A stretch of DNA of 32,988 nucleotides from Oscillospiraceae bacterium. Its GTDB lineage: Bacteria; Bacillota; Clostridia; Oscillospirales; Acutalibacteraceae. The stretch spans positions 1 to 32,988 of the forward strand of contig JAFLUO010000004.1 of the NCBI GenBank assembly GCA_022508705.1, in the 5' to 3' direction. The notes under the pieces were generated by a model. That model had not been told where the DNA came from. It saw only the letters and a list, made by a program, of their open reading frames with translations, and did no database searches. The translations under genes and the position numbers were made by a program. This document shows positions 1 through 8,158 of the stretch, one piece after another (positions within the stretch are counted from its first letter, which is position 1; the number at the start of each line of letters is the position of its first letter).

Positions 1-446
1 GGAGTCATAAAGTTTGCAACCATATTAAGACAACCGCAGAAGTTAGTTGCTATTGCCCAGCCGAGTGCTACTATTAAAAGATATGCAAAAAGCATATTGT
101 CGGAAAGCCCTTTGGGTGCTATAAAGCTAAGAACTAAAAGAACACCTGCCGGAATAGTTGCGAATGTTATAAGCGGACGAAATTTGCCTGACTTTGAAGG
201 CTTTCTTCCGTCAATATACATTGAAATAAAGAAGTTAATAATAAATCCTGCAACAGGAAGAATACTGTTGAAAAGAGAAATATAATCTTTGTGTATTTGC
301 AATACATCGGACAGATAAATACTCCTGTAATTACCTATCATACCTGTCATCATGGTGTAGAAGAAAACCGATGCAACATACATAACGAATTCAGGCTTTT
401 TAACGTGCTTTTGAGTATTAGAGGTTGTTATTACGTTTTCTGACAT
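1..446 (-). CDS. GPH/MFS_2-type sugar:cation symporter, N-terminal part (partial)
   Basis: This gene runs leftward off the window, so only the first ~148 codons are visible. The start is the ATG at 446-444, preceded by an AGGTGAGGG ribosome site 2-3 bases away from it. The visible protein has a short polar N-terminus and then hydrophobic segments (around VMYVASVFFYTMMTGMIG, LPVAGFIINFFISMYI, and two more) separated by basic loops such as DGRKPSKSGKFRP. A DGRKP..GKFRP loop between TM2 and TM3-like segments and the NFMTP ending at the window edge resemble the glycoside-pentoside-hexuronide (MFS_2) family, and the second transporter at 9950 has a similar MTPNSQERQR stretch. It probably imports an oligosaccharide or glycoside at the cell membrane. 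It is divergent from the glycosidase operon, sharing the 447-679 intergenic region. The substrate cannot be read from the sequence. Confidence 0.8.
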   Translation of the reverse strand, partial: MSENVITTSNTQKHVKKPEFVMYVASVFFYTMMTGMIGNYRSIYLSDVLQIHKDYISLFNSILPVAGFIINFFISMYIDGRKPSKSGKFRPLITFATIPAGVLLVLSFIAPKGLSDNMLFAYLLIVALGWAIATNFCGCLNMVANFMT

Positions 447-618
447 AACCCTCACCTTTCAATATATAATATTTCTATTTTACAATACCACTTTTGCGTT
501 TGTTTTTCTATTGACGCAGAAGTAGAATAAAGCGACGAATAATAGTGCAAATGGTACAACGCAGTATTTAATAGCCATTATGACGGAATATAAGACTTGA
601 GTTTGAACATTTCATCAA

Positions 619-647
619 TTTACAAAGCAAGAAAATAATGTTAATAT
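619..647 (+). promoter_or_regulatory. candidate promoter of the GH3 glycosidase gene
   Basis: In the 233-base divergent intergenic region (447-679) a TTTACA (619-624) and a TAATAT (642-647) are 17 bases apart, 27 bases before the ribosome site. Both boxes match only four of six consensus bases, so this is a weak call; a TATAAA at 645-650 is an alternative -10 with too long a spacer. I could not find a convincing promoter for the leftward transporter or a clear operator in the rest of this gap. Confidence 0.3.
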
Positions 648-679
648 AAAATGTAAACTTATTTTGGAGGGTTATGTTT

Positions 680-3460
680 ATGAAAAAGCATGTAAGAAGC
701 ACTGTTGCGGTTATTCTTGCGCTTGTTTTGGCCGTTTTAGCCGCTGTGGGAACGTTTGCCGTTTCCGATATGATAGCAGACGGCACAAAAGAGGACGCAG
801 TAAGAATTGCAAAGCAAATTCAGGCTGAAGGTACTGTCTTAATTGAAAATAAAGACGGTCTTTTGCCTCTTGCAAATAAAAAAGTAAGTGTTTTCGGCGT
901 TACATCATACAATCCCAATTTGGGCGGCGGCGGAAGCGGAAGCATTGAGACCGATGAAGCAATTGACCTTTTTGAAGGTCTTACTGCCGCAGGCATTGAA
1001 TACAACAGCATGGTTTATGACGTTTATAAGAGCTATATTGCAGATAAAACGTCGTCAAGCTTTGATAATCCGCTTTTAAGTATGGTAGCAGGTCTTCTCG
1101 GCTCATCTATTGACGAGCTTCCCGTTGAAGAAATCGGTCAGAGTGCTTTTAACAGCGCAAAGAGCTTTTCAGACACCGCCATAATTACATTTGGTAAAGC
1201 AGGCAGTGAAATGTCAGATCTTTCTGCAGACGATCTTCGCCTTTCAGCCGTTGAAAAAGAATTGCTTGAAAAGGTTTGCGCTGAATTTTCCAATGTTATT
1301 GTAATTTTCAACAGCTCAAATATCTACGAAATGGATTGGATTGAGGACTACCCCAGCATTAAAGCTGTTCTTCTTACCTGGCTTACGGGTGAGGTAGGGC
1401 TGGACTCCGTAGCAAAGATTATTTCAGGCGACGTTAACCCTTCGGGCAAGCTTCCCGATTCAATAGCTTACAAAATCGAAGATTACCCCACAACTCCAAA
1501 CTTCGGCTCGTTCAAATACAAAAATACTTTAGTTAAGAGCTTTGTAAATTATGCTGAAGATATTTATTTGGGTTACAGATATTTTGAGACCTTTGCCCCT
1601 GAAAAGGTAATGTACCCCTTCGGCTACGGTCTTTCATATACTACATTTGACTGGGAGCCCGTAAGTTATTCCGATTCGGGAGATAACATTACCGTAAAGG
1701 TTAAGGTTACAAACACAGGCTCAGTTGCAGGCAAAGACGTGGTTGAGGTCTATTTTTCAGCACCGTACACCAAGGGCGGAATTGAAAAGAGCGCCGTTGA
1801 GCTTGCAGGCTACGCAAAAACGGGCGAGCTTGACCCTGGAAAGAGCGAAATGGTAACTGTAACATTCGCTAAGAGAGATATGTCGTCTTATTCCGAAAAA
1901 GAGCAGGCTTATGTTCTGGAAAAGGGTAACTATGAAATAAAAATCGGCCATTCCTGCCGTGATTTTGAGGCGGTATATAACTATAAAGCCGCATCAACAA
2001 AGATTTACAAGACAGACGACGTAACAGGTAAGGAAATCAAAAATCTTTTCGGAGATATTAGAGGGGATTTCCCGCTTCTTTCAAGAGCAGGCACAGAGAC
2101 TATGCCCCTTGCTCCCACAAATTTTGTTGCTCCCGATGAGGTTTTGAACTGCGACGTAAGACCCGACGCCATTGAGGGCGAGGTTCCCAAAACAGGCGTA
2201 AATTATGAATCCGGCGTTATCAAGCTTGCAGACGTTTATGCAGACGAATCCCTTTGGGATGCTTACCTTGACCAATTCACGCTTCAGGAAATGATTGACC
2301 TTATTTGCGAGGGCGGCTACAGAACAGAAGCGGTTGAACGTCTCGGACTTCCTGCTACTGTTGACAATGACGGCCCCGGTGCAGTTAAAGGCGACGGCGG
2401 ACTTCTTTACAGTGACACAGGTCTTGGCTTCCCTGCTGAAACCGTTATTGCGGCAACATGGAATGATGCGTTGGCAGAAGAGTACGGCGAGGTTATGGGT
2501 CAGCAGGCAGCAGAGCTTGGGGTTCACGTTTGGTATGCGCCGGGCTGTAACCTTCACCGTCATCCCTGCGGCGGCAGAAACTTTGAGTATTTTTCAGAAG
2601 ATCCGCTTCTTTCGGGCAAAATGGCTGCCGCTGTTATCAGAGGCGCACAGTCAAAGGGCATAATTCCAACGGTTAAGCATTTTGTTTGCGACGAGCAGGA
2701 AACAAATAAGCTTTCTTACGGTATTTTTACTTGGCTTTCAGAGCAAGCACTTCGTGAGCTTTACCTTCGCCCCTTTGAAATAGCAGTTAAAGAGGGTCAT
2801 GCAAAGGGAATTATGACAGCATATAACCGTATAGGACCGTACTGGTGCAGCGGTTACAAAACTCTTGTTACGGATCTTCTTTGCGACGAATGGGGATATG
2901 ACGGATTTATTGTAACAGACGCTTACATCAATGTTACGGGCAGCGGATATATGGACCCTGTTCTTGCAATTTACGCCGGCAACGATGCACTTCTTACGTC
3001 GCTTTGGTATTTTGCAGAAAAGATTCAGTTCCAGATAAATATTAAAGCAACCTATCAGAAAGACCCCGTAGGCTTCGGTCAGGCGCTCAGAAACAGCACC
3101 TACGGCATTTGTAAAATGGTTATGCAAACTGCGGCATTTGACCCGACAGATACCACAGGAAACAAGGGCGGTGCAATTCTCGACTATGAAAACGAGGATA
3201 TTGTAAATTCTCACAACCCGTTAACACCCGATAATGAACCGACAAATCCCGCAAATCCCGAAAATCCGACAGATACTGAAAATCCAAGCAATGTGGGTGA
3301 TCCGAATACACCCAACACAGCAGTCGGAACAAATAATAAATTTACAGCTAAAAAGGTGGTAACGGTGGCAGCAGTTGCGGCTTCGGTTGCGGCAATTGCA
3401 GGCGTAACAGTGTTTGCTGTAAAACGCAAAAAAGAAGAGGAAGAAATTCCGCAGAAATAA
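680..3460 (+). CDS. GH3 beta-glucosidase-type enzyme, permuted domain order, membrane anchored
   Basis: This is a predicted exo-acting beta-glucosidase or related GH3 hydrolase on the outer face of the membrane, 926 residues. An N-terminal hydrophobic segment (about residues 7-26) serves as signal or anchor. The domain order is reversed compared with usual GH3 enzymes. The GH3 C-terminal alpha/beta domain comes first (about 40-310, starting at VLIENKDGLLPL). A fibronectin-III-like domain follows (about 325-420, after YPFGYGLSYTTF). The (beta/alpha)8 catalytic domain comes last (about 515-775), with the nucleophile motif GFIVTDA, Asp747. A Pro/Asn/Thr-rich linker and a final transmembrane helix with a KRKKEEEE tail end the protein. 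C-FnIII-N order is known from some ruminococcal beta-glucosidases. I chose ATG 680 because GGAGGG (666-671) lies 8 bases before it; ATG 674 has only 2 bases of spacing. GH36 follows after 35 bases with no terminator. Confidence 0.88.
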   Translation: MKKHVRSTVAVILALVLAVLAAVGTFAVSDMIADGTKEDAVRIAKQIQAEGTVLIENKDGLLPLANKKVSVFGVTSYNPNLGGGGSGSIETDEAIDLFEGLTAAGIEYNSMVYDVYKSYIADKTSSSFDNPLLSMVAGLLGSSIDELPVEEIGQSAFNSAKSFSDTAIITFGKAGSEMSDLSADDLRLSAVEKELLEKVCAEFSNVIVIFNSSNIYEMDWIEDYPSIKAVLLTWLTGEVGLDSVAKIISGDVNPSGKLPDSIAYKIEDYPTTPNFGSFKYKNTLVKSFVNYAEDIYLGYRYFETFAPEKVMYPFGYGLSYTTFDWEPVSYSDSGDNITVKVKVTNTGSVAGKDVVEVYFSAPYTKGGIEKSAVELAGYAKTGELDPGKSEMVTVTFAKRDMSSYSEKEQAYVLEKGNYEIKIGHSCRDFEAVYNYKAASTKIYKTDDVTGKEIKNLFGDIRGDFPLLSRAGTETMPLAPTNFVAPDEVLNCDVRPDAIEGEVPKTGVNYESGVIKLADVYADESLWDAYLDQFTLQEMIDLICEGGYRTEAVERLGLPATVDNDGPGAVKGDGGLLYSDTGLGFPAETVIAATWNDALAEEYGEVMGQQAAELGVHVWYAPGCNLHRHPCGGRNFEYFSEDPLLSGKMAAAVIRGAQSKGIIPTVKHFVCDEQETNKLSYGIFTWLSEQALRELYLRPFEIAVKEGHAKGIMTAYNRIGPYWCSGYKTLVTDLLCDEWGYDGFIVTDAYINVTGSGYMDPVLAIYAGNDALLTSLWYFAEKIQFQINIKATYQKDPVGFGQALRNSTYGICKMVMQTAAFDPTDTTGNKGGAILDYENEDIVNSHNPLTPDNEPTNPANPENPTDTENPSNVGDPNTPNTAVGTNNKFTAKKVVTVAAVAASVAAIAGVTVFAVKRKKEEEEIPQK

Positions 3461-3495
3461 AAAGTAAACAATAACAAACTAAAAGGGGTGGCATT

Positions 3496-5172
3496 ATGTA
3501 TAATTTTTACGCAGAAATCAGCAAAGAGGGCGCAATTAGCGGTCACAGCACTTTGGAGAACGAAGATTTTGTTTTTGATTTTTCTGAAAGCGACGGCAAA
3601 ATTAAAGGAACGGTTACGGCTCTTACGGACTTTACCTTCCGTTCAATTTCACTTACAACAGAGCGTGAATTCGGCTTTGATGATTTGTTTTACGCTAACG
3701 GTTATCAGTCCTGGACAACGTCAAGGGAATTTTGCCAAAGCGATTATCTTCACGGCATAATTAAGTTTAGTAAAATTTCAAAATTTACAGAGGATTTAGC
3801 GTCTGTCACAGGGGATTATAAATTTGCTTCCTATGGAGAAACAGGCGTATTCCATTCTTATACGTATTGCTATTTCAGAAAGCGTGGACAAAGGGGAATA
3901 ACTCTTTACGGCTCAAAAACCGAAAGAAAAGGATTTACGGTTTTTGAAACCGATATGAACAAAAATACGTTCAAGATTTATAAGGATATAGAGGGCGTTT
4001 CCCTTAAAGCAGGGGAAACCTATGAGGTGTTTGACATTATCGAGCTTACGGGCGATTTTGACAATGTAATGGACGATTATTTCTTCGGATTTGTAGGTTG
4101 CAAAAAGCCGAGAGAAAGGCACTTGGCAGGCTATACATCTTGGTATAACTATTTCCAAAAAATCAACGAGCAAATAATCTTGCGTGACCTTAACGGAATG
4201 GACAGAGCCCAAGAAGAGGTTAACATTTTCCAGATTGACGACGGTTATGAATCTGCTGTGGGCGATTGGCTCAGGGTAGATGCTGAAAAATTCCCCAACG
4301 GAATGAAATATATTGCAGATAAAATTCACGAAAAAGGCTATAAAGCAGGAATTTGGCTGGCGCCCTTTAATGCACAAAGAAGCTCTGCCATTTTAGCCGC
4401 CCACCCAGATTGGGTAATTCATGATAATGAAACGGGCAAACCGCTCTTAGGGTGCCCGGGCTGGGGCGGCGCTTATACCTTTGATATTTACAATGAGGAA
4501 TTCAAAGCCTATCTTAAAACTGTATTTGACACATATCTTAACGATTGGGGTTATGATATGGTCAAACTCGATTTCCTTTATTCACAGTGTATGCAGCCAC
4601 GAAACGGCAAATCAAGAGGCGAAATAATGTGCGATGCAGTCGATTTGCTTCGTGAGCTTGTGGGCGATAAGCTCATTCTCGGCTGCGGTGTTCCGCTGGG
4701 CGCATGCATAGGTATATTTGATGCCTGCCGAATAGGCTGTGACGCAAACAAGAATTTTGTAGAGCCATTTTACAATAAACTCGGTTTAAACTGTGAGCTT
4801 CCGTCATGTCAGAATGCAATAAATAACGCGATTTTCCGCAGTCATCTTGACGGCAGAGCATTCACCAGCGACCCTGACGTTTTCTTCCTTCGTAACACGA
4901 ATATTAAATTCAATTTACAGCAAAAACTGCTCCTCGGCAAAATCAATGCAGTTTGCGGAAATGTTCTTTTCGTATCTGACAATGCAGGCGATTACGATGA
5001 ACAAACAGTCGCTTATTTAAAGGATTTCTTTAAGGATAAGGATTATAAAATTAAGATGGCGGAGTATGTGAGCCGAGATGTTATCTTGCTTGAATTTTCC
5101 GAGGACGGAGTAGAAAAACAGCTTAAATTCAACATTAAAAACGGCAACAGCAATATAGGAAAAGTTTTGTAA
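3496..5172 (+). CDS. GH36-like alpha-galactosidase
   Basis: The protein of 558 residues matches the GH36/GH-D clan layout: an N-terminal beta-rich domain containing ANGYQSWTT, then a (beta/alpha)8 barrel from about residue 205 (AGYTSWYNYF). Barrel motifs include FQIDDGYE, AGIWLAPF and YDMVKLDFLY, whose Asp359 is the expected nucleophile. Asp416 in CRIGCD is the likely acid/base. Family members remove alpha-galactosyl groups from raffinose-type sugars or galactomannan; some related enzymes have other alpha-glycoside specificities, so the exact substrate is not fixed. No signal peptide is visible, so it should act in the cytoplasm on imported sugar. The ribosome site AGGGGTGG sits just before ATG 3496. 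The GH4 gene starts one base after the stop codon, so the two are cotranscribed and probably coupled. Confidence 0.85.
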   Translation: MYNFYAEISKEGAISGHSTLENEDFVFDFSESDGKIKGTVTALTDFTFRSISLTTEREFGFDDLFYANGYQSWTTSREFCQSDYLHGIIKFSKISKFTEDLASVTGDYKFASYGETGVFHSYTYCYFRKRGQRGITLYGSKTERKGFTVFETDMNKNTFKIYKDIEGVSLKAGETYEVFDIIELTGDFDNVMDDYFFGFVGCKKPRERHLAGYTSWYNYFQKINEQIILRDLNGMDRAQEEVNIFQIDDGYESAVGDWLRVDAEKFPNGMKYIADKIHEKGYKAGIWLAPFNAQRSSAILAAHPDWVIHDNETGKPLLGCPGWGGAYTFDIYNEEFKAYLKTVFDTYLNDWGYDMVKLDFLYSQCMQPRNGKSRGEIMCDAVDLLRELVGDKLILGCGVPLGACIGIFDACRIGCDANKNFVEPFYNKLGLNCELPSCQNAINNAIFRSHLDGRAFTSDPDVFFLRNTNIKFNLQQKLLLGKINAVCGNVLFVSDNAGDYDEQTVAYLKDFFKDKDYKIKMAEYVSRDVILLEFSEDGVEKQLKFNIKNGNSNIGKVL

Positions 5173-5173
5173 A

Positions 5174-6544
5174 ATGATTAAAATTGCGGTAATCGGCGGC
5201 GGTGGAGTTCGCTCAATGTTCTTGGCAAAAAGCATAGCCAACAGAGCAAAAGATTTAAACATAACGGAGCTTGTCTTTATGGACAACGATTCCGAAAAAT
5301 TAAATATTTACGGCAAAATGGCTAAAGAAGTTGCAAAAAGGCTTGCACCCTATATGAAATTTTCTTTGACGGAAGACCCCATTGAAGCCGTAAGCGGTGC
5401 GGATTATGTAATAACCACCATTCGTGCAGGCGGCGACAAAATGCGGTGCCGTGATGAGCGAATCGCACTTGATATGGGATGTTTAGGGCAGGAAACAACG
5501 GGTGCGGCAGGTTTTTCCTTTGCCATGCGCAGTATTCCCGCGTTGGCGCAGTATTGTGAATATGTCAAAAAATACGCGAAGCCTGCTTGCAAGGTTTTCA
5601 ATTTTACCAATCCTGCCGGGGTGGTGTCGCAAACCCTTCGTGATATGGGCTATGATTTCACCTTCGGTATATGCGACGCCCCCTCGGGTATGCTTCGCTC
5701 ATTTGAGGAGTTTTTGGGTTTGCCTTTAGGCTCAACTGAGGCTTTTTGCTACGGGCTTAACCACCTTTCATTTTTTAATGAGATAATTTCTAACGGCGAA
5801 AATGTTGTTCCGAAGCTAATAGACAGTGACGGTGCTTATAAACAAACCGATTTAAGATATTTCAAAAAAGAGGATTTACTCAAAAAGCAGTTTATCCCCA
5901 ATGAATATCTGTACTATTTTTATGAGCCTGAAAAATCTGTTCAAAATATTTTGAATGCGCCAATGACCCGCGGCGAGCAGATAGAAAAAATCAACCGTGC
6001 AATGACGGCGGCGCTTAAAAATATTGATATTGAAAATGATTTTCAAAAGGCGCTGGAGATTTTTGAGCATTATTACGGCATGCGTGAAAACTCCTATATG
6101 GCAAGCGAAACGGGCGAAAAGCGTGACAAAAATTATAAATTTGACATTTACGCTCCCGATGACGGCGGTTATGCAGGCGTGGCTTTGGGAATAGTTGACG
6201 CACTTATTTCAAAAACCGAGAAAACCGTTATTGCCTGCGTGCCTAATAAAAATAAGGCGCTTGATTTTCTTTGTGAAACAGATACAGTTGAAATATCCTG
6301 TAAGATAATAGACGGGGAAGCAGTACCGCTTTCGCCAAAGATAGTTTCCGACGAAAACAAAGAGCTGATTTTAGCAGTCAAAGAATACGAAAGACTGGCG
6401 TCAAAGGCAATTCGCTTGCACGATAGACAGTCGGCAATAGAGGCACTGACGGTTCATCCGCTGGTCCACAACAGAGAAGCGGCGGAAAAGCTTACGGAAA
6501 AATACGGCGAACTCAATAAAGATTATTTCGGAGAATGGATATGA
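5174..6544 (+). CDS. GH4 family NAD/Mn-dependent glycosidase
   Basis: The 456-residue protein is a GH4 glycosidase, a family that uses NAD+ and a divalent metal and cleaves by oxidation-elimination. An N-terminal Rossmann fold begins IAVIGGGGVRS (residues 4-14). GQETTGAAGFSFAMRSIP follows, then NFTNPAGVVS. The metal ligands appear to be Cys167 in GICDAP and His197 in GLNHLSFF. GH4 members are mostly 6-phospho-alpha- or beta-glucosidases, with some alpha-galactosidases and uronidases. The overall type here looks closest to the 6-phospho-beta-glucosidase side, but no PTS is encoded in the window, so a phosphorylated substrate is not supported by context. It starts one base after the GH36 stop and its stop overlaps the next start as ATGA. 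Confidence 0.85.
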   Translation: MIKIAVIGGGGVRSMFLAKSIANRAKDLNITELVFMDNDSEKLNIYGKMAKEVAKRLAPYMKFSLTEDPIEAVSGADYVITTIRAGGDKMRCRDERIALDMGCLGQETTGAAGFSFAMRSIPALAQYCEYVKKYAKPACKVFNFTNPAGVVSQTLRDMGYDFTFGICDAPSGMLRSFEEFLGLPLGSTEAFCYGLNHLSFFNEIISNGENVVPKLIDSDGAYKQTDLRYFKKEDLLKKQFIPNEYLYYFYEPEKSVQNILNAPMTRGEQIEKINRAMTAALKNIDIENDFQKALEIFEHYYGMRENSYMASETGEKRDKNYKFDIYAPDDGGYAGVALGIVDALISKTEKTVIACVPNKNKALDFLCETDTVEISCKIIDGEAVPLSPKIVSDENKELILAVKEYERLASKAIRLHDRQSAIEALTVHPLVHNREAAEKLTEKYGELNKDYFGEWI

Positions 6545-7449
6545 AAGATTTTGTTGCGGCATTCGGAAAACTGAATTGCGATTTGCTTTTTGCAGGCATG
6601 CCACGCATCCCAAACGAGGGAGAAGAGATATATTCAAAGGATTTTAAAGTGTGCCTTGGCGGCGGACTGCCTGCCACCATGATAAACTGCGCAAGGCTGG
6701 GCGTTCCTGCAAAGCTTGGCACGTTTTTAGGGGAAGATATGTTCTCCGATTTTGCAAAGGGTGAGCTTTTGAAATACGGCGTAGAATATGTGCCCTTTAA
6801 AAGCAATTCTTATCCCCTTAACATTACGTCTGCAATTATCACCGAACGGGACAGAACCTTTGTGTCCTATGGCGGAACGGAAAATTACAGCGATGAGATG
6901 CTTGAAAAGATTTACGGGGTATTAAAGGGCGCAAAAATTGTTGCCATGCAGGAGAAAATCCTGCCCGTTTATGAACAGCTGAAAAAAGACGGAACTGTTT
7001 TAGTGCTGGATACTGGCTATTCAGAAGATATGTCAATTGATAATTTGCGTGACTACATAAAGATTGCCGACTATTACACGCCGAATATTGACGAAACTGA
7101 AAAAATCACGGGAACAAGAGATTACAAAAAAGCTCTCGACTTTCTCCGTGATTATTTTGAAAAGCCCATAGTAAAGCTTGGCCGTGAGGGCTGTGCGGGC
7201 TTTGACGGCGATTATTTTGTTGTTCCCGAAATTGAAGAGTTTTCATGTGTTGATGCAACGGGCGCAGGAGATGCTTTTCTTTCAGGGTTTATTACTGGGC
7301 TTTATAATGGTGATGATTTTCGCAAATGTATTCTTATGGGCAATATTACAGGCGGAAAGTGCGTAACCGGAGTGGGCTGTCTTACGGAATATTTAACAAA
7401 AGACGAGCTAAATCATTATATAAAAAGATACTTTACTAAAATATTGTGA
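6541..7449 (+). CDS. PfkB-family carbohydrate kinase
   Basis: This 302-residue cytoplasmic kinase belongs to the ribokinase/PfkB family, which phosphorylates sugars or sugar phosphates with ATP. The N-terminal sugar-binding part contains FGKLNCDLLFAGMPRIPNEG and the GG motif CLGGGLPATMINCARLG. The C-terminal signature DATGAGDAF holds the catalytic base Asp244. I chose ATG 6541 because it overlaps the GH4 stop as ATGA and has GGAGA six bases upstream; ATG 6535 would sit directly on that ribosome site. The likely substrate is a monosaccharide released by the GH36 and GH4 enzymes (a ketohexose or its phosphate), but specificity cannot be assigned from motifs alone. Confidence 0.85.
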   Translation: MKDFVAAFGKLNCDLLFAGMPRIPNEGEEIYSKDFKVCLGGGLPATMINCARLGVPAKLGTFLGEDMFSDFAKGELLKYGVEYVPFKSNSYPLNITSAIITERDRTFVSYGGTENYSDEMLEKIYGVLKGAKIVAMQEKILPVYEQLKKDGTVLVLDTGYSEDMSIDNLRDYIKIADYYTPNIDETEKITGTRDYKKALDFLRDYFEKPIVKLGREGCAGFDGDYFVVPEIEEFSCVDATGAGDAFLSGFITGLYNGDDFRKCILMGNITGGKCVTGVGCLTEYLTKDELNHYIKRYFTKIL

Positions 7450-7460
7450 TATGATAAAAT
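7432..7460 (+). promoter_or_regulatory. candidate internal promoter for the TetR gene
   Basis: TTTACT (7432-7437) and TAAAAT (7455-7460) are 17 bases apart and overlap the end of the sugar kinase gene. The -10 box matches five of six consensus bases and the -35 four of six. It would give the TetR regulator and the FGGY kinase a transcript separate from the upstream glycosidase genes. Confidence 0.4.
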
Positions 7461-7503
7461 TATTTAAATAAATGTTTGAGGAGGAATTGTTCTGGACCTC
7501 AAA

Positions 7504-8145
7504 ATGCATCATAAACTGACATTTGACAATATTCCGCCTGAAAAGCGTGCAAGGGTAATTGATGCGGCAACTAAGGAATTTGCAAAAAAAGGTTATCACG
7601 ACGCCTCTGTCAGCAGTATTGCGGCGAAAGCCGGAATTAGTGTCGGGGCAATTTACAAGTATTTTGAAAACAAACAGGATTTGTTTTTGACAATAATTGA
7701 CGAGAGCATTGTCCGTATCGAAAATCTTTTGTTGGGTCTTGCCAAAACAGACGAAGACGTAATGATAAAGGTTGAGAAAATTCTCCGTGAAATAATATCT
7801 GTTTCACGGGAGGACGGAGTTTTAATAAACCTTTACAATTCAATGACATCAATAAACGACAAAAAGCTTGCAAGTCAGTTTGCCAAGGAAATGGAGCAGA
7901 TTACCGCCGAAATTTACACCCGTGCCATTATTGAGGGGCAGGCAAACGGAGAGATACGCAAAGATATTGACCCAAAGGTTGCCGCGTTTTTAATTGACGA
8001 TTTATTTATGTCGTTACAATTTTCATTTGCAAACGATTATTATATTCAGCGTTTTAAGATTTATTGCGGGGAAAACGCAATAGACAAAGACGAGTTTATA
8101 ATTCACGAAGTTCTTAAATTTGTTAAATCCGCACTTAAAGTATAA
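7504..8145 (+). CDS. TetR/AcrR-family transcriptional regulator
   Basis: A 213-residue regulator with an N-terminal TetR DNA-binding domain: VIDAATKEFAKKGYHDAS then the helix-turn-helix SVSSIAAKAGISVGAIYKYF (about residues 36-55), followed by FENKQDLFLTII. The rest is the variable ligand-binding helical domain. It probably represses or tunes the sugar genes around it, since it sits between two kinase genes of the same operon. The start is uncertain. The very strong GAGGAGG (7478-7484) is 19 bases before ATG 7504, too far for normal use, but seven bases before an in-frame CTG at 7492. The protein may therefore begin at CTG with four extra residues. Confidence 0.85.
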   Translation: MHHKLTFDNIPPEKRARVIDAATKEFAKKGYHDASVSSIAAKAGISVGAIYKYFENKQDLFLTIIDESIVRIENLLLGLAKTDEDVMIKVEKILREIISVSREDGVLINLYNSMTSINDKKLASQFAKEMEQITAEIYTRAIIEGQANGEIRKDIDPKVAAFLIDDLFMSLQFSFANDYYIQRFKIYCGENAIDKDEFIIHEVLKFVKSALKV

Positions 8146-8158
8146 AGGAGAATGTGAT

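Noticed and set aside
97..285. 62-codon plus-strand frame at the left edge
   Set aside because: It is antisense to the partial sugar symporter, whose hydrophobic segments and ribosome site are convincing.
2081..3214. Long reading frames on the minus strand inside the GH3 gene (2081-2563, 2738-3214)
   Set aside because: They lie antisense to a clear, full-length glycosidase, have no ribosome sites or recognisable domains, and arise from the codon bias of the real gene.
8120..8158. Upstream start of the FGGY kinase at 8120
   Set aside because: It overlaps tetR and adds a low-quality N-terminus, while ATG 8159 has AAAGGAG at ideal spacing directly before the conserved YDIGTTG motif.
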